64,000 nt of DNA from Chlamydiales bacterium (GTDB lineage Bacteria > Chlamydiota > Chlamydiia > Chlamydiales > JAJFMA01): NCBI GenBank assembly GCA_030679955.1, contig JAUXSF010000024.1, forward strand, positions 62,001 to 126,000, written 5' to 3'. The notes under the pieces were generated by a model. It did not search any database. It saw only the letters and a program-made list of their open reading frames with translations, and was not told the origin of the DNA. Both the position numbers and the translations under genes were made by a program. The first letter of the stretch is position 1. Every line of letters begins with the position of its first letter. Positions 44,750 to 52,653 of this stretch are shown in pieces.

Positions 44750-45637
44750 ATGATATCTAGTTCAATCAATCGTATTTCAGAATTCGCAAAATCGTGGAGT
44801 AAACCAAAGGTTATCGAGCCTGAGGTAGTGCCTCCAAGTCCAGTTGTGGAGACGGTCAAATTGATCGCTGCAGTCACATTGGGCGGCGCGGTTATTGCAG
44901 GGATGCTTTACACTAGTGGCACCGCTATAGCATTGGTAGGAACAGCGTTAGCAGAATGCACTTCCGGTATAGTCCCTCTAGCAGCTGCATCAGAAGCTTT
45001 AATCGTCGTAGGCAACCTTGTCGCTCAAGCAGGACAAATTATTTTCGCTCCTGTCTATGTTGTCGTCTATAAAGGTCCTCGCTGGTTTCTGGAAAAAGCT
45101 TGCCCTTACGCTTACATGCATGTACGCGAAGTAGCGGTGGCAGCTGGATCTATTGCTTTAGAAGCATTTGGAAAGTTGCCTGCCATTGGCCAAACTTTTG
45201 AATATATGGGCAGTGTTTTCACCTGGATATACGAAGAAGTCATCTCTGTTGTTATTAAAATGATAGATCACTTCATTCAAGACCTGTTGAAAAACATGTT
45301 CAATGCCACAATGTATCTCGCTAAAAATGTAGCCGGACTTTCTACAAAGGCCTGGGACGTTACAGCGCATATTTTCTATCACATAGCGATCGAAGTCATT
45401 TGGCCAAGTGTTCAAAATGCTTTTGGTTCATTAGGTGCTACTTTTGCCTATCTAGGAACAAAGGCTGCTGATATGCAACATTGGGTGGTCGATTCAGTGA
45501 TAAACCCCGCTTGCAACAAAGTCGTACAAATTGCTCAAGCAGTTTATACGCGAATCGTTCCTGGAGCTCAGGAAACGGCACCAGTAGTTGAAGAGGGCGT
45601 GCAAGCCATGGCCTCCAACATATTTGCCATCGCATAG
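44750..45637 (+). CDS. Inc-like hydrophobic protein (candidate inclusion-membrane protein)
   Basis: 295 residues, preceded by a strong GGGAGG Shine-Dalgarno. A polar, proline-containing N-terminus of ~45 residues leads into a bilobed hydrophobic region: VKLIAAVTLGGAVIAGMLYT..ALVGTAL and then IVPLAAASEALIVVGNLVAQ. Two closely spaced hydrophobic lobes are the usual hallmark of chlamydial Inc proteins secreted by type III secretion into the inclusion membrane. The C-terminal half is amphipathic, helical and rich in Ala, Val and Trp. No family is recognised and no signal peptide is seen. A strong terminator follows. Inc is a prediction from profile only. Confidence 0.6.
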   Translation: MISSSINRISEFAKSWSKPKVIEPEVVPPSPVVETVKLIAAVTLGGAVIAGMLYTSGTAIALVGTALAECTSGIVPLAAASEALIVVGNLVAQAGQIIFAPVYVVVYKGPRWFLEKACPYAYMHVREVAVAAGSIALEAFGKLPAIGQTFEYMGSVFTWIYEEVISVVIKMIDHFIQDLLKNMFNATMYLAKNVAGLSTKAWDVTAHIFYHIAIEVIWPSVQNAFGSLGATFAYLGTKAADMQHWVVDSVINPACNKVVQIAQAVYTRIVPGAQETAPVVEEGVQAMASNIFAIA

Positions 45638-45657
45638 CATTTATCCGCACAGATCAC

Positions 45658-45705
45658 AAAGAACACAGATAGAGGATTTTTCCTCTTCTGTGTTCTTATT
45701 TTTTT
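45658..45705 (+). terminator. Rho-independent terminator after the Inc-like gene
   Basis: AAGAACACAGA and AGAGGA pair with TCCTCT and TCTGTGTTCTT around a short T-rich loop, followed by A and a run of eight T. The stem starts about 20 bases after the stop codon. Confidence 0.85.
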
Positions 45706-45716
45706 TACAGAAAAAA

Positions 45717-46092
45717 TTAAACGCAAAGACGCAGAGGCGCCAACATCTCTTTACGCATAAGTTTTTTTTGATCAAATATCTTTGGGAAAAATCCAGCCGC
45801 GAATGCGGCTAAAGCATGTAGCCCCGCGCGTTAGCGTGGGGTGAAAATAGCAATTGATATTGAGCCGTGAAAACGGCGACAGAGATGATTTGTGATTCTG
45901 TCGCCGTTTTCACAGCTAGATGTCCATATTTCGCATACCCTAAGCTCACGCTTGGGGCTATATGCTTTAGCCGCATTCGCGGCTGGATTTTATTTTGTCA
46001 AAAAAATTTATACAAAAAAATATGACGCCAAGACACAAAGAAAGTCATTTCTATTTCTTTGTTTCTTGGCGCCTCTGCGTCTTAGCGTTTAA
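45717..46092. repeat. Three-layer nested palindromic element
   Basis: Outer arms 45717-45743 and 46066-46092 (27 bases, one mismatch) contain ACGCAAAGACGCAGAGGCGC and its complement, the family also at 22501-22604. Middle arms 45788-45825 and 45954-45991 (38 bases, one mismatch) include GCCGCGAATGCGGCTAAAGC. Core arms 45867-45883 and 45897-45913 (17 bases, perfect) include GAAAACGGCGACAGA. The layers look like successive insertions of different palindromic repeats into one another. The element fills the gap between the Inc-like gene and gltX; no coding frame inside is convincing. Confidence 0.88.
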
Positions 46093-46102
46093 ATCCTAAA
46101 CT

Positions 46103-47611
46103 CTAATCATCAGCTAGACAGAAGGTGCAATCGCCGCTTTCAAAGCCTGTTCGGAGGGCGTCTAGCTTCTTGCGTGAAATTCCACCCATAAACTCAATAG
46201 ATTTTAGGAAACGCGCTCGCGCAACAAATTTACCCAATATTTGAACCGAGTCAAAAAGTGGCGGACCAAAACGCTTGCCCATAATGGATGAGAAGAGCAG
46301 CGGCATCATCACTTTCTTGTGATTCACACTGAACAGCTTCGCAACATCCTTAGAAGCTTGAAACAAGGCTGTTGATCCCCAGTCTTCAATGGCATCCAAC
46401 TGCCAAATGATCGCTTGAAGGATATAGGCTCCTTGTCCGTCCTTCAAACCATCCACATGGAATAGTTCCGGGGTGTATCTGAGCTCATTGATGAAAAAGA
46501 AGTCACAAAGATCAAAAAATTCACCAAAGGTTTTTATGCGGGTGTGAATAAGCGGAATTAGTTTTCCGATTCGTTCCGGCACAAAAGCCCATTCTTGAAG
46601 CCTTGCCCATAGTTGATCAACAGGAATATTGTTAATCAAATACTGTTGATTCAACCAGTCCAATTTTTTTAGATCAAAGACAGCGCCCGAAACACCTATT
46701 CGGCTAACATCAAATTCGCGGACTAAGTCTTCAAAAGGATAGATTTCCTTATCCCCTGCCATGCTGTAGCCCATTAGCGACAAGAAGTTCAAAAAGGCTT
46801 CAGGAAGATATCCGGAGTCGCGGTAGTAAAAAAGCGATGTAGGATTTTTTCTCTTGGAGAGTTTTTTACCGTCAGTCCCTAGTAGCAGAGGCATGTGCAT
46901 GAAAACTGGTGGAATCCAGCCAAAAGCTTCATATAAATAGACGTGCTTTGGCGTAGAACTCATCCACTCATCACCACGGATAATGTGTGTGATTTCCATC
47001 AAATGGTCATCAACGACAGCTGCGAGGTGATAGGTTGGAAAACCATCAGACTTCAACAAAACTTGGTCGTCGACATCAGCCCAAGGAACTGTAACGCGCC
47101 CCTTAATAGCATCCTCATAAACGCACTCACCAGTAAGAGGGACTTTTAAGCGGACGGTATATGATTGGCCGGCAGACATCCGTTCACTGATTTCCGCCTC
47201 ACTGAGGTTTCTATAGCGACGGTCATAACCGCTGCGTTCTCCACGCGCGGCCGCTAGCTCGCGCATTTCTTGCAGCTCTTCAGCTGTAGCGAAGCACTTA
47301 TAAGCCTTTCCTTGATCAAGAAGCTGCTGCACATGCTTTTGATAGATTTCCGTACGCTCAGACTGGCGATACGGACCAAATGGGCCGCCGACATCCGGAC
47401 CTTCATCCCATTGAATACCACACCAGCCGAGGCTATCAAAAATACTTTGCTCGTACTCTGGGCGGCTACGTTTACGGTCCGTATCTTCGATACGCAAAAT
47501 AAACTTGCCACCGTGATGTCTAGCAAAGGCCAAATTAAAAAGCGCCATATAGGCGGTACCAACGTGCGGGTCACCGGTAGGTGACGGCGCAATACGAACA
47601 CGAACAGTCAT
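46103..47611 (-). CDS. gltX: Glutamyl-tRNA synthetase
   Basis: 502 residues, class I synthetase. The HIGH region reads [18 protein letters not shown], followed by [18 protein letters not shown], and the KMSKS equivalent is [12 protein letters not shown]. Typical GluRS length and order. It lies 12 bases after the tsp gene on the same strand. In C. trachomatis gltX (CT445) precedes euo; here tsp sits between them (from memory). Chlamydiae are thought to make Gln-tRNA by amidation of misacylated Glu-tRNA, so this enzyme probably charges both tRNAs, but that is not readable here. Confidence 0.97.
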   Translation of the reverse strand: MTVRVRIAPSPTGDPHVGTAYMALFNLAFARHHGGKFILRIEDTDRKRSRPEYEQSIFDSLGWCGIQWDEGPDVGGPFGPYRQSERTEIYQKHVQQLLDQGKAYKCFATAEELQEMRELAAARGERSGYDRRYRNLSEAEISERMSAGQSYTVRLKVPLTGECVYEDAIKGRVTVPWADVDDQVLLKSDGFPTYHLAAVVDDHLMEITHIIRGDEWMSSTPKHVYLYEAFGWIPPVFMHMPLLLGTDGKKLSKRKNPTSLFYYRDSGYLPEAFLNFLSLMGYSMAGDKEIYPFEDLVREFDVSRIGVSGAVFDLKKLDWLNQQYLINNIPVDQLWARLQEWAFVPERIGKLIPLIHTRIKTFGEFFDLCDFFFINELRYTPELFHVDGLKDGQGAYILQAIIWQLDAIEDWGSTALFQASKDVAKLFSVNHKKVMMPLLFSSIMGKRFGPPLFDSVQILGKFVARARFLKSIEFMGGISRKKLDALRTGFESGDCTFCLADD

Positions 47612-47623
47612 AGGAAAGGATCC

Positions 47624-49573
47624 TTAGTTAGCTTGACCCATAAAAATAATCAGGTCTCTCATGATATTGTAACCTTCATTAAGTTGGAAGTCACTTTGCA
47701 CAAGTCTGTCCAGACTGTCGTCTTCCAGGTCCTTGTCCTTTTCCTTACTTTCAATGTCCTTTATGAAGGCCTGATAGCCTTTGTTATTTGCTATGCGAAC
47801 TTCTGAGTTCTTTTTAAGTTTGGGTAAGTATTTGTCATAGATGTCTAGTTTAGCTTGTAAGTCATACAGATAAAGCTTGCTCACGCGGGCGCGTTGCATC
47901 AATGGAATATCCATTAGTTTATCATCGAAATTAGGTTCGATTTGATCAGGCTCTAGCGGATTCTTTAAAAACTTCTCTCCAACTTCAGCAAAAGATAGAG
48001 CGCTCGGCACGATGATATCGGAAGCCACGCCAACCCGCTGGGGTGTATGGCCAGAGACAGTATAGTAGCGTCCGCGGGTAACTTTGTATTCCCCTTCAGG
48101 ATTAACCTGATTTTCCTGGCCACCTTGCACTGTGAAGGTTTGGAAAGACCCCTTACCATAGGAGTGATCATCCCCAACGATAATGGCGCGCCCGTAGTCC
48201 TTCAAGGCCTGCGCAACGATTTCTGCAGAAGAAGCAGTACCGCGGTTAATTAGGACGACTAGCGGGCCATCCCATGATACTTTGCCATCTAAGTCTCGTA
48301 GATGCTGAACGCGGCCAGTCTCATCCTTAATAGAAACAACCACGCCTTTGGTAATGAATAGACCAGCAACACTAACGGCCGGCGCTAATAAGCCACCTGA
48401 GTTAGAGCGAAGATCTAAAACGACCCCCTTAACATTGTTCTCTTTCTTAAGGCGCTGAAGCTCCCTATCCAAATCTACCGAAGAGGAATGCTCAGGATCT
48501 TGGTAGAAAGTGTGCAAACGCAAATAAGCGATTACTCCGTCACCGAAGGGCTCAACTCCTGATTCATAGCGTGCTTCAGTTAATACGACCTCTCCGCGCT
48601 CTACTATAACATCGACCTTTTTCTCTTTTCCGCCATTTTCCGTCGGGTCTTCTCGAATAACGGTTAATGTTACGAAGGTTCCCAAATCGCCACGTATTAA
48701 CTCCACAGCGTCGGTGATGTCCATACCTACAACTGGCTCTCCGTCAACCGCAATAATGCGGTCCTTAGCTTTAAGCTTGCCGCCACGAAAAGCTGGGCCG
48801 CCGTCCACGATCTTGACAACGGTCAAACCTGTTATATCATCACGTAGCTGGGCGCCTATGCCGAAAAGACGTTGCTGAACGCCAATAAGAAACTGCTTAG
48901 CTTCGTCAGGGGTAAAGTAGTTAGTGTGAGAATCAAATGCGGAAGCCGTAGCCTTCAACACATTAGAATAAACAGTCTGACGCTTTTTAACAGCGTCGGT
49001 AGTCATAATCTCATCTTCGTATCGCCGCTGGTATTTTTCAATACGTTCCATCGCCTTTTCTTTCACATCGGCAGGCAACTTATCGGCCACTTCGCGCTGT
49101 AAGGCTTTAATTTTTCGTAGACGATCGACTAAACCAGCTTGGTCAGCAACCCAATCAGCATCTTTAAATTCCTTACGGTCCACTTTCTTGGGCAGCTGGT
49201 CAACGGTGATTGCTTTCTCTAGCTTACGGCGACGTTCGATAGCCTTAACCATCGCGTCATGTATACTAGTGAACTCATTATAGTTAGCATTCTGGTAGTC
49301 CTTTAGTATCTGGGCGACCAACTGGTCACTAGGGTCGGACCACTTCTGAATGTCTGTTTTGATGAAATAAGCCTTCGAGGGATCTAAGACTTCCAGGTAA
49401 TTCGTCAATGCTCGCTTTACAACGGCAGGGTCAAGTTGCTTGGTGGAGGCATGAGCCTGCATAATCTCACCGAGCTTTCTCTTTACTCCCTGCGCGTCGA
49501 TTTCAGGAGGCTTTGCCTCGAGAACCACTGGGACGCAGAGCACCATAAAAGTAAAAAACAACCGTCGTAGCAT
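47624..49573 (-). CDS. tsp: Tail-specific protease, S41 family (Tsp/Prc, CT441-like)
   Basis: 649 residues from the ATG at 49573, which has a GAGGGG Shine-Dalgarno and gives a signal peptide (LRRLFFTFMVLCVPVVLEA); the frame extends to 49606. A helical N-terminal region leads into a PDZ domain (FGIGAQLRDDITGLTVVKIV and the KAKDRIIAVDG segment). The S41 catalytic region shows LDLRSNSGGLLAPAV, the serine in NRGTASSAEIVAQAL, and the lysine in GDDHSYGKGSFQ. It is a periplasmic processing or degrading protease; in Chlamydia CT441 has also been discussed as an effector in host cells. It is divergent from euo and co-directional with gltX. Confidence 0.95.
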   Translation of the reverse strand: MLRRLFFTFMVLCVPVVLEAKPPEIDAQGVKRKLGEIMQAHASTKQLDPAVVKRALTNYLEVLDPSKAYFIKTDIQKWSDPSDQLVAQILKDYQNANYNEFTSIHDAMVKAIERRRKLEKAITVDQLPKKVDRKEFKDADWVADQAGLVDRLRKIKALQREVADKLPADVKEKAMERIEKYQRRYEDEIMTTDAVKKRQTVYSNVLKATASAFDSHTNYFTPDEAKQFLIGVQQRLFGIGAQLRDDITGLTVVKIVDGGPAFRGGKLKAKDRIIAVDGEPVVGMDITDAVELIRGDLGTFVTLTVIREDPTENGGKEKKVDVIVERGEVVLTEARYESGVEPFGDGVIAYLRLHTFYQDPEHSSSVDLDRELQRLKKENNVKGVVLDLRSNSGGLLAPAVSVAGLFITKGVVVSIKDETGRVQHLRDLDGKVSWDGPLVVLINRGTASSAEIVAQALKDYGRAIIVGDDHSYGKGSFQTFTVQGGQENQVNPEGEYKVTRGRYYTVSGHTPQRVGVASDIIVPSALSFAEVGEKFLKNPLEPDQIEPNFDDKLMDIPLMQRARVSKLYLYDLQAKLDIYDKYLPKLKKNSEVRIANNKGYQAFIKDIESKEKDKDLEDDSLDRLVQSDFQLNEGYNIMRDLIIFMGQAN

Positions 49574-49742
49574 CGTCCCCTCACCCTCTATTATACAGTT
49601 TGCCAATCATACCGTAGCTCTATTTTTCCTACCATAATAAGCAATTGATTTTCAAAGTCTACTTATCATTTTTTCAAAAGGCTTCCTCTCTAGGATACGA
49701 GTAAAATTTTTCCCCGGCTACAGAGAATTTTTGCAAAAACAC

Positions 49743-49770
49743 TTGCTTTCAATTCATCTATATGTAAAAT
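49743..49770 (+). promoter_or_regulatory. Candidate promoter of euo
   Basis: TTGCTT (49743-49748), a 16-base spacer and TAAAAT (49765-49770) precede euo by 95 bases, in a 292-base AT-rich gap shared with the divergent tsp gene. The implied leader is about 85-90 bases. Consensus-like for the chlamydial housekeeping sigma factor; not tested. Confidence 0.5.
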
Positions 49771-49865
49771 AGATGTTTCGAATATTAATAAACTGGCTAA
49801 AAAAGCGATATTCAAAACCTAAAAGAAACACTAAATTATTAAGAAGAGATAAAGAAGGATATAAC

Positions 49866-50309
49866 ATGGCAAGCAAGAAAGCAAAGGCGCAGAAGAAGCC
49901 AGCAATCACGAAGGAAGTTCTTTCCATCACCGAAGCAGCTAGACTCAATAATGTGACTCGCCAAGCAATTTATGTCGCGATTAAGCTAAACAAGCTCAAA
50001 GCGAAGAAAGAAGAAGCTCGTTGGGCAATTCATATTAATGACCTAGAAGAGTACAGCAGCAATAAGTACTCTCGCACGAAGTCTGTATTTAACGGCGAGC
50101 TGCTGTTTGACAACAAGAAGGGCTACTTCTCTGTTAATCAAGTAGCTAGCATGTTAGGCGTTCCACCTCAAAAAATCTACTACGCTACGCGTGTAGGTAA
50201 ATTGAAGGCTCATCGTCGCGGTGCAGCTTGGGTTATCCACATGAATGATGTGAAAGAATACCAAGGTAAGCACGCCGATACTAACGACAATAAGCTTGAA
50301 GCTTGCTAA
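49866..50309 (+). CDS. euo: EUO-type early regulator with two HTH modules
   Basis: 147 residues from the ATG at 49866, which has an AAGGA Shine-Dalgarno; the frame is open from 49773 but that extension is basic and lacks a site. After a Lys/Ala-rich N-terminus there are two similar ~45-residue excisionase/MerR-like helix-turn-helix modules: VLSITEAARLNNVTRQAIYV..LKAKKEEARWAIHINDLEEY and YFSVNQVASMLGVPPQKIYY..LKAHRRGAAWVIHMNDVKEY. Identity as EUO rests on synteny (gltX/tsp on one side, recJ-secDF on the other, as for CT446) and on the DNA-binding fold. In Chlamydia EUO represses late genes early in development. The Chlamydia protein is longer (about 180 residues, from memory). Confidence 0.8.
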   Translation: MASKKAKAQKKPAITKEVLSITEAARLNNVTRQAIYVAIKLNKLKAKKEEARWAIHINDLEEYSSNKYSRTKSVFNGELLFDNKKGYFSVNQVASMLGVPPQKIYYATRVGKLKAHRRGAAWVIHMNDVKEYQGKHADTNDNKLEAC

Positions 50310-50400
50310 TACGTCCAGTATCTCTTTTAACCACGGAATGCTATGCATATGGGGAAGACCCAACTGCCAACAGCGTCCGTGGTTATTGTTTTAAGCTCAC

Positions 50401-52161
50401 TTAATCCTTTTTTGGTTCTTCCATTACTTGGAAGTCGCGGATAAGCAGCTGAATACTGGCTTTATTTTGGAAAATGTTGATCTGAGGAGTGAATGCCACT
50501 CTCAGCGTAAGGTTTTTCCGGCGCAGAGCTTTGAATTGATCCGCCTTATTAAAGGCCACACCTTCCAATATACGATCTCCCTGCTGCAAGTACATGCGTA
50601 AGTGTGTCTTGCCAATAACTTTGGGCGGCCACGCCTGCTGGGCATCACAGTATAAAACTGGTGGTGAGTTTTCGTTCCCGAACGGCTCTAGAAGTTTGAT
50701 AACTTCCATGAAGTCAAAAGTTAGATCTTCAAAGCTAACAGGGCTGTCAATGTAGAGCTTGCTGATGATATCTTCAGGCGTCAGCGTTTTTTCAACCGCC
50801 GCGATAAAGCGTTTTTTGAATTCTTCTACGTTATGTGCTTCGATCGTCAAACCCGCAGCGAAGTCATGTCCACCGAAATTCAACAGTAATTCAGCATTTT
50901 CCTTCAAAGTATTGAGCAGAGGAAATTCTCTAATAGAACGTAAAGAACCTTTACCAATCTTGCCTTCGATAGCGATCATAGCCGTCGGGCGATTGTAGGT
51001 TTTGCAAATGCGTGCGCAGACGATGGCGATAATTCCAGGATGCCATTTATCTGAAGACATCACAATCGCTTTACGAGAAAGTATCTCCTTATCCGTCAGA
51101 AGACTTTGTTCCACATCAGTGGACATCGTGCGTTCAATTCGCTGTCGTTCGATATTGTTTAAGTCGAGCTCTTTTGCCAGGGCTTCTGCATCATTAGAAT
51201 CTGTAAGCAGTAATAGCTCAACACCCTTTTGGGGATCGTCGATACGTCCAAGGCTATTGAGGCGAGGAGCTATTTTAGAAGCGATATCAAAAGTAGTGAT
51301 TTCGGTAGGCTGAACTTCACAAACTTCCATCAGTTTTGCTAAACCGACACGTTTGCAACGCTTCAGCTGTCTAAGCCCGTAGCGAACTAAAATGCGATTC
51401 TCACCTAAGAGGCTCCCCATATCCGATACAGTGCCTAAAGCAACCAAGTCCAGATAACGCTTAAGGTCTACTTCATCAGACTGCACTTTACCTTGTGCCA
51501 CACGCACGTTTGTGATGGCATGGATTAACTTAAATGCTACACCCACACCTGTGAGGTCGCGATTGGGGTAGGAAATACCTACAAGCTTTGGATTTAGAGT
51601 CGCCACGCAGTTAGGAATGCGGTCTGTGGGCTCATGGTGGTCAGTGATGATTACATCAATGTTCTTCTCGATCACCTTGGCAATCTCAACAGCCGCTGTA
51701 ATACCGCAATCAACAGTAATCATCAGTTTGCATTGATGCTGGTCAGCGTAGTCCAAAGCGTCTACAAAAAGACTCTCACGTAATATTGTACGGTTAGAAA
51801 TGTAGAAAAACGCCTTGCCACCGATTTTCCTCAAAAAATCAGTAAGTAAAGCGGCTCCAGTCATACCATCAACGTCGTTGTCCCCATAAATCAATATCCC
51901 TTCTTCGTGATCCAAAGCCTCGCAGATGCGCTTTACAGCAGCATCCATGCCACCAAGTAAAAAGGGATCGTGTAAATCAGGTAGTTTAGCGTAAAGATAG
52001 TTGTGGATATCTTCTAGATCGGTGAAGCCTCTTGAGACAAGAATCTGAGCGGTAACGGGATGTAAACGATACTCTTTAATTATTGCTTCTTTAAGCTCAG
52101 GGTCATCCTTCGGATATACCCAAAGAGGTTCTTCTTGTCCCGACCCGTTATTGCCAAACAT
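50401..52161 (-). CDS. recJ: Single-stranded-DNA-specific exonuclease RecJ
   Basis: 586 residues from the ATG at 52161 (MFGNNGSGQEEP); the frame extends to 52269. DHH-phosphoesterase motifs are clear: ILIYGDNDVDGMTGAALLTD (DxD), KLMITVDCGI, VIITDHHEPTDRIP (DHH), and the DHHA1 part with NFGGHDFAAGLTIEAHN. RecJ trims 5' ends in recombination and mismatch or base-excision repair. Between euo (converging) and secDF (same strand), matching the CT446-CT448 order. Confidence 0.95.
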   Translation of the reverse strand: MFGNNGSGQEEPLWVYPKDDPELKEAIIKEYRLHPVTAQILVSRGFTDLEDIHNYLYAKLPDLHDPFLLGGMDAAVKRICEALDHEEGILIYGDNDVDGMTGAALLTDFLRKIGGKAFFYISNRTILRESLFVDALDYADQHQCKLMITVDCGITAAVEIAKVIEKNIDVIITDHHEPTDRIPNCVATLNPKLVGISYPNRDLTGVGVAFKLIHAITNVRVAQGKVQSDEVDLKRYLDLVALGTVSDMGSLLGENRILVRYGLRQLKRCKRVGLAKLMEVCEVQPTEITTFDIASKIAPRLNSLGRIDDPQKGVELLLLTDSNDAEALAKELDLNNIERQRIERTMSTDVEQSLLTDKEILSRKAIVMSSDKWHPGIIAIVCARICKTYNRPTAMIAIEGKIGKGSLRSIREFPLLNTLKENAELLLNFGGHDFAAGLTIEAHNVEEFKKRFIAAVEKTLTPEDIISKLYIDSPVSFEDLTFDFMEVIKLLEPFGNENSPPVLYCDAQQAWPPKVIGKTHLRMYLQQGDRILEGVAFNKADQFKALRRKNLTLRVAFTPQINIFQNKASIQLLIRDFQVMEEPKKD

Positions 52162-52450
52162 GCGCTCACTCCCAACCACACCACGACATGAAATATCGTG
52201 GGTGTATGTCTTACGGCTATTATTAGCGCACACTGTTCGCCAGGGAAAGATACTCGATCGTCCACTCAAAGTGAATGGTTTATACTACAAGGATCTGTCC
52301 TTCGTTGATCTGTTGAGCTTGACCTCCAATATAGGCGAGCTAAGAATTCATTCTTACAATGTGCTGCCTATGTCTATACAGGGACGGGAGGCTCCTTGTC
52401 AAGATATTATCGGATAATCTTAAGAGGAAAATCGACGCAAAGACTAAATG

Positions 52451-52582
52451 TGGAGTGCGGTGACTTGTCGCCGCTTTGTTAGGCCTCGACTTGTCGAGGC
52501 TCTACGATCTAAACGGCTTGAAATGAAAAGGAGGCTTGACAAGTCAAGCCTTAACAGAGCGGCGACAAGTCACAGCACTCCA
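52451..52582. repeat. Palindromic intergenic element with two inner palindromes
   Basis: Outer arms 52451-52481 and 52552-52582 are near-perfect reverse complements containing GTGACTTGTCGCCGCTTTG and its complement. Inside lie two smaller perfect palindromes, GCCTCGACTTGTCGAGGC (52483-52500) and GGCTTGACAAGTCAAGCC (52533-52550). A related fragment (GACTTGTCGCCGCTCTT) occurs near 14474-14490, and AAGCCTCGACAAGTCGAGGC recurs in the ntt terminator near 57407. The 492-base gap between recJ and secDF holds this element, the secDF terminator, and no supported gene. Confidence 0.8.
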
Positions 52583-52590
52583 AATAAAAA

Positions 52591-52638
52591 AAAAGACGCG
52601 GGAGCGACGAAACATGTTTCGTCATTCCCGCGTCTTTT
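52591..52638 (-). terminator. Strong terminator of secDF
   Basis: AAAAGACGCGGGA (52591-52603) pairs with TCCCGCGTCTTTT (52626-52638); the inner ACGAAACATGTTTCGT (52607-52622) is itself a palindrome. On the minus strand the stem is followed by nine T. It lies 15 bases beyond the secDF stop. Confidence 0.9.
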
Positions 52639-52653
52639 ATAGAACGTTGACTC

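Noticed and set aside
45717-46092. CRISPR array
   Set aside because: The repeats are inverted and nested, not direct repeats with regular spacers.
52162-52417. Plus-strand frame overlapping the recJ start
   Set aside because: Overlaps recJ on the opposite strand and has no site or motif; a shadow.
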